Source of the DNA: Chitinophaga pinensis
GTDB taxonomy: Bacteria; Bacteroidota; Bacteroidia; Chitinophagales; Chitinophagaceae
DNA length: 14,038 nt
Direction of reading: 5' to 3'
NCBI GenBank assembly: GCA_943331145.2
Contig: CALQKL020000037.1
Coordinates: 1-14,038, forward strand
The stretch's first letter is position 1, and the number at the start of each line of letters is the position of its first letter. The notes under the pieces are model-generated. The model ran no database searches, had not been told where the DNA came from, and saw only the letters and a list, made by a program, of their open reading frames with translations. The position numbers were made by a program, and so were the translations under genes. Shown here piece after piece: positions 7,081 through 12,993 of this stretch.

Positions 7081-7222
7081 ACCTTAAACCATTAAACCCT
7101 TAAACCAGCGAAGCGATTTAAACCGTTTTCACTCCTTTGATGATTGGTGAAAACACCAACATCGGCAGACGGAACTCACCAACCTTTTGAACGCATTGAA
7201 CTTATTGAACCTTTTGAACAGA
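7081..7222 (+). repeat. Composite repeat block, copy 2
   Basis: It contains ACCTTAAACCATTAAACCC units, AGCGAAGCGATTTAAA, intact hairpin element copy B (7136-7184), and four reversed 9-bp units TTGAACGCA, TTGAACTTA, TTGAACCTT and TTGAACAGA (7187-7222). Module order and much of the sequence match copy 1 at 5470-5603. The block stops 10 nt before the fusA terminator A/T run. Confidence 0.8.
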
Positions 7223-7231
7223 TTCTAGCAC

Positions 7232-7265
7232 AAAAAAAAGCTGCCCTTTAGAGACAGCTTTTTTT
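7232..7265 (-). terminator. Rho-independent terminator of fusA
   Basis: Read on the reverse strand, GCTGTCT pairs with GGGCAGC around the loop CTAAA (stem arms at plus-strand 7252-7258 and 7240-7246). The stem is 7 bp with two G-U pairs, followed by eight U. A T-run on the plus strand side (7259-7265) could let it also work in the forward direction. It lies 20 nt after the fusA stop codon. Confidence 0.88.
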
Positions 7266-7284
7266 CAAATTATAAAAGTTGAAA

Positions 7285-9435
7285 TTAATCTTCAATTTTA
7301 ATTTTACCTTTTGATTTAGCGATTACTTCTTCTGCAACGTTTGTTGGAGCAGGAGCGTAATGACTGAATTCCATGGTAGAAGTAGCACGACCACTAGATA
7401 ATGAACGCAATTGAGTTACATAACCAAACATTTCACTTAATGGAACTTTAGCTTTGATAACTTGTACACCATGTCTGCTATCCATACCTTCTAGCATACC
7501 ACGACGACGGTTAAGATCACCTGTTACATCACCCATGTATTGATCTGGTGTTAATACTTCCACTTTCATGATTGGCTCAAGTAAAACTGGTTTTGCTTTA
7601 CGACCTGCTTCACGGAAACCTTGCTTAGCACAAAGTTCAAATGAGATCGCATCAGAATCCACATCATGGTAGCTACCATCAAATACACGCACTTTCATAT
7701 CTACGATTGGATAAGCAGCTAATACACCATTGGTCATACTTGCTGTAAATCCTTTGATGATTGGTGGAATAAATTCTTTTGGAATTGATCCTCCAAAGAT
7801 GTCGTTTACAAATTGTAAACCACCCAATGGATTTTCTTTTAACCACTCTTCATCAGCTGGTCCGATTTCAAACATAATATCACCAAATTTACCACGACCA
7901 CCCGTTTGTTTTTTGTATGTTTCGCGGTGTTGAACCATTGTTCTAAATGCTTCTTTGTAAGCAACTTGGGGCGCACCTTGATTGATTTCTACTTTAAACT
8001 CACGCTTCATACGATCAATGATGATCTCCAAATGAAGTTCACCCATTCCACTCAAAATGGTTTGGCCTGTTTCTTCGTCTGTACGTACACGTAATGTTGG
8101 ATCTTCTTCTACCAATTTAGCAATCGCCATACCCATTTTATCAACGTCTGCTTGAGTTTTTGGCTCAATTGCAATTGAGATTACCGGCTCTGGGAAAGTC
8201 ATTGCTTCCAATACAATTGGATGGTTTTCATCACACAAAGTATCTCCAGTTTTGATGTCTTTAAATCCTACACCTGCTCCGATATCACCAGCTTCGATAA
8301 AATCGATTGGGTTTTGTTTGTTCGCATGCATCTGCATGATACGACTGATACGCTCTTTTTTACCAGTTCTTGTATTTAATACATAAGAACCTGCATCTAA
8401 TCTTCCGCTATATGCTCTGAAGAACGCCAAACGTCCTACGAAAGGATCTGTCATGATTTTAAATGCTAACGCTGCAAATGGTTCTTTTGCATCAGCTTTA
8501 CGGATTAATTCTTCTCCGTTGTCAGGATTAACTCCACCAACTGCATCGATATCCAATGGACCGGGTAAATAACGACAAATGGCATCTAACGCAGTTTGTA
8601 CACCTTTGTTTTTAAATGAAGAACCACACATCATTGGAATGATAGAGATATCAATTACTGCTTTACGAATCGCTTCGTGCATTTCTGCTTCAGTAATGGT
8701 ATTAGGATCATCAAAGAATTTTTCCAATAGTTTTTCATCATACTCAGCAACAGCTTCAACTAAATGTTGTCTCCACTCGTTTACTTCATCAATCATATCT
8801 TCTGGAATAGGTACTACTTTATAAGTCATACCTTGAGTAGCATCATCCCAAACCATTCCTTGCATGGTAATCAAATCTACCACACCTTTGAAGTTGTCTT
8901 CAGCGCCAATTGGCAATTGAAGTGGAACAGCTTTTGCGCCAAGCATTTCTTTAACTTGTTTTACCACGTTTAAGAAATCAGCACCACTACGATCCATTTT
9001 GTTTACGAATCCAATACGTGGTACTTTATAACGGTTAGCTTGACGCCATACCGTTTCTGATTGAGGCTCTACACCTGATACCGCGCAAAATAATGCCAAT
9101 AAACCATCCAATACACGAAGTGAACGCTCCACCTCAACAGTGAAATCCACGTGACCTGGCGTATCAATGATGTTGAATTTGAATTGTTTTGTATCTGGTC
9201 CTTTTACACCTTGAACAGTTGGGAAATTCCAAAAGCAAGTTGTTGCAGCAGAAGTAATGGTAATACCTCTTTCTTGTTCTTGAGCCATCCAGTCCATGGT
9301 TGCAGCACCTTCGTGCACTTCACCAATTTTATGATTCACACCTGTATAATATAATATACGTTCGGTGGTAGTGGTTTTGCCCGCATCAATATGTGCGGCA
9401 ATACCAAAGTTTCGTTGATAACGTAAATCTGCCAT
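7285..9435 (-). CDS. fusA: Elongation factor G
   Basis: EF-G is the cytoplasmic GTPase that drives tRNA-mRNA translocation and, with RRF, ribosome recycling. The 716-residue product carries all the G motifs: AHIDAGKT at 14-21, RGITI at 56-60, DTPGH at 91-95 and NKMD at 145-148. Domains II-V follow in full, with the usual C-terminal GMLEGMDSRHG region. Between the switch I end and G3, residues 71-87 (FPTVQGVKGPDTKQFKF) are a little longer than in E. coli. I believe this insert is typical of Chitinophagaceae-like EF-G. The start ATG follows an A-rich stretch without a Shine-Dalgarno. The gene has its own promoter (9608-9637), a leader of about 165 nt and its own terminator, so it appears monocistronic. 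It is not next to rpsL, rpsG or rpsJ, its common str-operon partners. The motifs are canonical, which argues against a diverged EF-G2 paralogue. Confidence 0.97.
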   Translation of the reverse strand: MADLRYQRNFGIAAHIDAGKTTTTERILYYTGVNHKIGEVHEGAATMDWMAQEQERGITITSAATTCFWNFPTVQGVKGPDTKQFKFNIIDTPGHVDFTVEVERSLRVLDGLLALFCAVSGVEPQSETVWRQANRYKVPRIGFVNKMDRSGADFLNVVKQVKEMLGAKAVPLQLPIGAEDNFKGVVDLITMQGMVWDDATQGMTYKVVPIPEDMIDEVNEWRQHLVEAVAEYDEKLLEKFFDDPNTITEAEMHEAIRKAVIDISIIPMMCGSSFKNKGVQTALDAICRYLPGPLDIDAVGGVNPDNGEELIRKADAKEPFAALAFKIMTDPFVGRLAFFRAYSGRLDAGSYVLNTRTGKKERISRIMQMHANKQNPIDFIEAGDIGAGVGFKDIKTGDTLCDENHPIVLEAMTFPEPVISIAIEPKTQADVDKMGMAIAKLVEEDPTLRVRTDEETGQTILSGMGELHLEIIIDRMKREFKVEINQGAPQVAYKEAFRTMVQHRETYKKQTGGRGKFGDIMFEIGPADEEWLKENPLGGLQFVNDIFGGSIPKEFIPPIIKGFTASMTNGVLAAYPIVDMKVRVFDGSYHDVDSDAISFELCAKQGFREAGRKAKPVLLEPIMKVEVLTPDQYMGDVTGDLNRRRGMLEGMDSRHGVQVIKAKVPLSEMFGYVTQLRSLSSGRATSTMEFSHYAPAPTNVAEEVIAKSKGKIKIED

Positions 9436-9601
9436 CTTTTTTTATTTTGTTGTTTTAGATTGTATTTGAAATTTATTTTTAAGCAAGGTAATTAGGGTTA
9501 CCCATGGAATTGTTTTGACAATTCAGCTATGATATGTAGGTTTATGCTCTCATAATATGCTAACTCGCTCAATTGAAATCTTGACCTAATTGACGTAATT
9601 A
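9436..9601 (-). promoter_or_regulatory. Structured 5' leader of fusA
   Basis: The distance from the predicted transcription start (about 9601) to the ATG is about 165 nt. In the transcript, a perfect 7-bp hairpin GAATTGT-CAAA-ACAATTC (plus-strand 9507-9524) is followed by a 5-bp hairpin GGTAA-CCCTAA-TTACC (9487-9502). The region is otherwise AT-rich. A translational control role is inference; no known riboswitch is recognised. Confidence 0.4.
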
Positions 9602-9607
9602 GCGTCG

Positions 9608-9637
9608 CAAAGGTAATGTAATTCATCTTTAATTCAA
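9608..9637 (-). promoter_or_regulatory. fusA promoter (Bacteroidetes -33/-7)
   Basis: On the reverse strand, TTG (9637-9635), a spacer of exactly 19 nt, and TACCTTTG (9615-9608) match the Bacteroidetes housekeeping consensus TTG-N19-TAnnTTTG in full. An imperfect GACG/CGTC inverted pair (9592-9595 and 9603-9606) overlaps the expected start site. It may be chance. Confidence 0.8.
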
Positions 9638-9703
9638 ATCGATTACAAAATAATTTAATCATTTGTTCTTTTTGATTCTTCATAGTTTTATTTAATTTGC
9701 TTT

Positions 9704-10969
9704 ATGTTTAAAAATATGAAGCCCTTTTTCCTTAGTTTTTTACTCCTTTTCTTCTTTTTTAGTGGTTTAAAATCACAGAATTCAGTTGATTCTACAATAC
9801 AAACCTTTAATTATAAAAAAGATTTCAAGACTATTTTAATGAATAGCCAAGATCAAGAATCGAATTTATTCTATGAAAAACTATTAAAAAGGTTTCAGGA
9901 TAATGATTCTAGCCTGACAAACTATGAAATGCTTGCATTGATGATTGGTTTTACTGAAAATCCGAAGTACAAGCCAATGGAGGATATGGAAAAAGAAGTT
10001 GAAATTTTTGACCACAATAACGCTAAAGAATTTTCAGAAGCTATAGAAAAATCGAAATCTTATTTACAGGGTCACCCGCTTAGTTTATTGGTGCTTCGCG
10101 AAATTTCATATGCATATAGTAAAATCAGTAAAGTTTATGAAAAAGACATGGTATTTGATAGCGCCATTTATTTTAACGGCCTTTCTAGTTATTATATGAG
10201 CCTGAATGATAGGATTATGGAAGCTATGATTTTTAGCGGAAAGGGAAGAACACCAGAAAACCCGATTTTTTCATTAGGATTGGCAGATGGAGAACATTTT
10301 ATTCCAAATGTGGGGTATGAAATAGAAAAGAAAAATACGTTATGGAATAAAAATGGCGATTTTTTAGAGCATATTGTTGCTTTAGATAAACTGACAACAA
10401 AGGATTTTTATTTTGTAATTCAGCATGCCAAATTAAAGATTGATGATGATAGCGATGTTAAATTGGATGAACAAAATCACCAATTAAAAAATGGTAAGCC
10501 AAAAAATCAAAAATCAAAATCCAAAGAAAAAGCAAAACCTAGTCCTGCAGATCAAAATAAAAAAAATGTAGATCTTTCAACGCCTAGTTCCGATTCAATA
10601 CAAACTCAAACGGCATTACCTTTGATGATAGATTCTACAAAAAATAACAATCCAAAAAATAAAAAAACAAAATCCAAAGAGAAAACAAACACTAGTATAA
10701 AAAACAAAACGGCTTTAGAGCTTTCAACACAAACGCCTAACTCAGATTCAATACAAACTGCATTACCAGTTGAAATAGAGGATACAAAAAATAGCAAGCC
10801 TAAAAAGCAAAAATCAAAATCTAAAACAAAAACAAATACGGCTTCTGCAAATCAAATTAAAACAGATGTAGAACTTCCAATACAGTTGCCTATTTCCGAC
10901 TCTATGCAAACTGCTTTGCCAGTAATTATAGATTCTACAAAAAGCGGCGTTGATAAAGTGGATCAATAA
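9704..10969 (+). CDS. DUF4919-like exported protein with Lys-rich repeat tail
   Basis: Residues are numbered from the ATG at 9704. ATG 9716 (residue 5) gives a more typical signal peptide start, MKPFFLSFLLL, and may be the true one. A hydrophobic stretch (about 8-21) ends near SGLKSQ, so the protein is probably exported; no lipobox Cys is present. The folded part (about 35-245) has YEKLLKRFQDNDSSLTNYEM at 58-77, a central helical section, SGKGRTPENPIF at 178-189 with LADGEHF after it, and DFYFVIQH at 234-241. This pattern resembles Bacteroidota DUF4919 proteins, whose function is unknown; the assignment is from memory and moderately sure. Residues 263-413 are three Lys/Ser/Thr-rich repeats of about 50 residues. 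The gene is convergent with the next one, with 9 nt between the stop codons and no terminator seen. A TTAATTTG box ends 4 nt before ATG 9704. Confidence 0.8.
   Translation: MFKNMKPFFLSFLLLFFFFSGLKSQNSVDSTIQTFNYKKDFKTILMNSQDQESNLFYEKLLKRFQDNDSSLTNYEMLALMIGFTENPKYKPMEDMEKEVEIFDHNNAKEFSEAIEKSKSYLQGHPLSLLVLREISYAYSKISKVYEKDMVFDSAIYFNGLSSYYMSLNDRIMEAMIFSGKGRTPENPIFSLGLADGEHFIPNVGYEIEKKNTLWNKNGDFLEHIVALDKLTTKDFYFVIQHAKLKIDDDSDVKLDEQNHQLKNGKPKNQKSKSKEKAKPSPADQNKKNVDLSTPSSDSIQTQTALPLMIDSTKNNNPKNKKTKSKEKTNTSIKNKTALELSTQTPNSDSIQTALPVEIEDTKNSKPKKQKSKSKTKTNTASANQIKTDVELPIQLPISDSMQTALPVIIDSTKSGVDKVDQ
10490..10942 (+). repeat. Three ~50-codon coding repeats in the DUF4919-like tail
   Basis: Repeat 1 is 10490-10642 (51 codons), repeat 2 is 10643-10789 (49 codons) and repeat 3 is 10790-10942 (51 codons). 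Each goes from a basic block (PKnqKSKSKeK) through a Thr/Asn/Ser linker to SDSIQTALP and a closing I-D-S/D-T-K. The divergence between repeats shows the duplications are not very recent. The tail is probably disordered and strongly basic. Confidence 0.85.
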
Positions 10970-10978
10970 ATGAAACAC

Positions 10979-11776
10979 TTACCATTCAATGAGATAGATT
11001 AATGAGAATGGACTTTTTATGGCGTAGGTAATGCTTAAATTTTTTACTTTTTCTGGTTTGGTTATTTCAAAATCAATGTTGTTTTGTAAATCGTTGATGA
11101 TGATTTCTTGAAATGGTGTTGCATACAATTTTACATCGCCAATTTTTTTCGAATTTTGCCAAAACTCATGGGTTGTTTTATCGCTGTAAGTTAGCATGAA
11201 TGAATTTCCGTTCCCGTCTCCATCTGTGTCAAACCATTCGTAATGTCGATAAATGGGATATGTATCTCCAGGGTAGTCGAGATTTACGTAATTGGTGGAT
11301 AAATCAAAGGTGATTTTTTTTGGTGCTCTACTTGGAGATTTGTTAATGCTAAATTTCCCAAAACCTTTATTTTCTGTATCAGAGATTATGCCTTCTGTAT
11401 TTTCGGGGTTAATGCTAGTAGGAATTCTGAGCGATATGGTTTCTTCGAATTTGTTATTTTCGATTGAAGCAATTTGGAGGAAAAAACTTCCATCCGACCA
11501 AATGATGGAATCAACATTTCCTGTGCTGTTTTTACCATTGCCAATCATCATAAAATAACTTCCAGCGGAATCGACTTTCATGTTTTGGTTTTCGGAATAC
11601 AATTCAATGCTTGCTGTATTTCGTTGTATGATTTTTATGTTTACAGGAATAGAAGTTTTATCAAACCCGATATGTGTTGTTAAATCAATTTTTCCATGAA
11701 ATCCAATGTGTTGAGCAGATGCATTTTTGGAAATGCCTACCAATAAGAAGATTAATAATTTAAAACAAAGGTTCAT
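10979..11776 (-). CDS. Hypothetical secreted protein, 265 residues
   Basis: I recognise no family. The N-terminus is a clear type I signal peptide: MNLCFK, a hydrophobic core LLIFLLVGI, and a likely cut after ASA at 19-21, leaving QHIGFHG. The mature part looks beta-rich, with alternating hydrophobic and polar residues and many Asn, Ser and Ile. There are no further membrane segments. DTDGDGNGN at 183-191 resembles a calcium-binding loop of the DxDxDG type, as in dockerin or thrombospondin-type-3 repeats, but only one is present. There is no C-terminal sorting domain of the usual type IX kind; the protein ends SPFSLIYLIEW. An outer-surface or periplasmic role is likely; anything more is unknown. 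It is tail-to-tail with the DUF4919-like gene and 39 nt downstream of rlmN on the same strand, so co-transcription with rlmN is possible. Confidence 0.8.
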   Translation of the reverse strand: MNLCFKLLIFLLVGISKNASAQHIGFHGKIDLTTHIGFDKTSIPVNIKIIQRNTASIELYSENQNMKVDSAGSYFMMIGNGKNSTGNVDSIIWSDGSFFLQIASIENNKFEETISLRIPTSINPENTEGIISDTENKGFGKFSINKSPSRAPKKITFDLSTNYVNLDYPGDTYPIYRHYEWFDTDGDGNGNSFMLTYSDKTTHEFWQNSKKIGDVKLYATPFQEIIINDLQNNIDFEITKPEKVKNLSITYAIKSPFSLIYLIEW

Positions 11777-11815
11777 TTTATATGCATTTTACAATTCTAA
11801 TAAAACGGCTTTGGG

Positions 11816-12871
11816 TTAATTAGATGAAATTTTATCTTTATTGGCAAGTTGTCCACAAGCAGCATCAATGTCTTTTCCGCGGCTTCTTCTAACCCTAACG
11901 TTTACTTTATTTTTTGCTAAGAAATCGGTAAATAATTGTGTAGCGTCTTCTTCTGGCTTAATGAATTCGGCACCTGCAATGGGGTTGTATTCAATTACAT
12001 TAATTAGATGCGTCGGAATTTTTCGATAGATTTTTACCAATTCGGCAGCATCTTCCAAACTATCATTTTTATCTTTAAATAAAATATATTCTAAAGTAAT
12101 GTCGTTTTTGGTATTGTCGTAAAAATAATTCAATGCTTCAATCAAGGTGTCAATTGTATTTGATTCATTGATGGGCATGATTTCATTTCTTTTTTTATCG
12201 GTAGGGGCGTGTAAAGAAAGGGCTAAATTAAATCTTACTTTATCATCGCCAAGTTGCTTTATCATTTTTGCTACGCCTGCTGTAGAAACGGTAATCCTTT
12301 TCGGGCTCATGTTCATGCTATCAGAAGCCGTAATTCTATCAATTGATTTGAGTACGTTTTTGTAATTCAATAAAGGCTCACCCATACCCATATACACGAT
12401 ATTGGTCAATTTTTTATTGTACATTTTTTCGCTCTGTTCATTTAATAAAGCTACTTGATCGTAAATCTCATCAAAACTTAGGTTGCGTTTTCTTTCCATT
12501 TTACCAGTTGCGCAAAATTTACAAGTTAAACTGCAACCTATTTGAGACGAAACACAAGCGGTATTTCTTTTTTCAGTTGGAATTAAAACACCTTCAATTA
12601 AATGGTCGTCGAATGTTTTGAATCTAGATTTAATGGTGCCATCATTGCTATATTGAGTGGCATCTACACGAATGGCGTTCATTTCAAAATCTTCAGAAAG
12701 TTTTTTTCTTAATTCAACTGAAAGGTTGCTCATTTGTTCGAAATCTCTTGCGTTTTTTTTCCATAACCACTCATAAGCTTGAATGGCGCGAAATTTTTTA
12801 TCGCCTATAGATTCAAAGTATGCTTTAAGTTCTGCAAGTGAAAGTTCTCTGATATTTTTAGTTGATGACAT
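11816..12871 (-). CDS. rlmN: Dual-specificity RNA methyltransferase RlmN
   Basis: RlmN is a radical-SAM enzyme that makes 2-methyladenosine at A2503 of 23S rRNA and, in many bacteria, at A37 of some tRNAs. The 351-residue length is usual. The [4Fe-4S] motif CSLTCKFC lies at 113-120 (Cys113, Cys117, Cys120). The SAM-binding GMGEP is at 162-166. The two mechanistic cysteines are expected at Cys106 (ACVSSQIG) and Cys339 (DIDAACGQL), matching E. coli Cys118 and Cys355 by motif. This separates it from Cfr only weakly, but the overall sequence and housekeeping context favour RlmN. The N-terminal accessory domain (LSLAELKAYFESIG ... FRAIQAYEWLW) starts right after the ATG at 12871, which supports this start. 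A -7 box lies only 4 nt upstream. The thiolase gene diverges 122 nt away. Confidence 0.96.
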   Translation of the reverse strand: MSSTKNIRELSLAELKAYFESIGDKKFRAIQAYEWLWKKNARDFEQMSNLSVELRKKLSEDFEMNAIRVDATQYSNDGTIKSRFKTFDDHLIEGVLIPTEKRNTACVSSQIGCSLTCKFCATGKMERKRNLSFDEIYDQVALLNEQSEKMYNKKLTNIVYMGMGEPLLNYKNVLKSIDRITASDSMNMSPKRITVSTAGVAKMIKQLGDDKVRFNLALSLHAPTDKKRNEIMPINESNTIDTLIEALNYFYDNTKNDITLEYILFKDKNDSLEDAAELVKIYRKIPTHLINVIEYNPIAGAEFIKPEEDATQLFTDFLAKNKVNVRVRRSRGKDIDAACGQLANKDKISSN

Positions 12872-12875
12872 TTCG

Positions 12876-12883
12876 CAAAGATA
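12876..12883 (-). promoter_or_regulatory. Candidate rlmN -7 box, near-leaderless
   Basis: TATCTTTG on the reverse strand (12883 to 12876) matches TAnnTTTG exactly. Only CGAA separates it from the rlmN ATG, so transcription would start at or next to the start codon. No TTG is found 19 nt upstream (that triplet reads AGA), which weakens the call. Confidence 0.45.
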
Positions 12884-12925
12884 ATCATCCTACATTTGAA
12901 TATCTTTTAGTTACAATCTAAACTT

Positions 12926-12951
12926 TTGGAAATTATAATTAAATTTTCCAA
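12926..12951. promoter_or_regulatory. 26-bp dyad in the rlmN/thiolase divergent region
   Basis: Arms TTGGAAA (12926-12932) and TTTCCAA (12945-12951) are perfect inverses. The AT-rich centre has AATT at the axis. Counting the whole 26 bp, 22 positions equal their reverse complement. It lies 43 nt before the thiolase ATG and 55 nt before the rlmN ATG, a typical place for a dimeric regulator's operator. No regulator gene is visible in the window. Confidence 0.45.
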
Positions 12952-12993
12952 TTTAGTGGAGGTAACGGTATTGTTTTCTAAAATTATAAAAAT

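Larger units (their letters stand above)
6776..7284. other. 509-nt intergenic repeat patch (right flank of the 360-codon gene)
   Basis: No credible gene is visible. In order it holds: the rest of the forward 9-bp array (to 6892); about 70 nt of unremarkable AT-rich sequence; an intact hairpin element (6966-7014); a CGCAAAG array (7028-7070); a composite block ending in reversed TTGAAC units (7081-7222); and the fusA terminator (7232-7265). Open frames on the reverse strand over the 9-bp array are periodic Leu/Asn translations of the repeat and are not believed. Confidence 0.8.

Noticed and set aside
9498..9683. 61-codon reverse open frame upstream of fusA
   Set aside because: It spans the fusA promoter itself, so the main transcript could not encode its start, and its sequence resembles nothing known.
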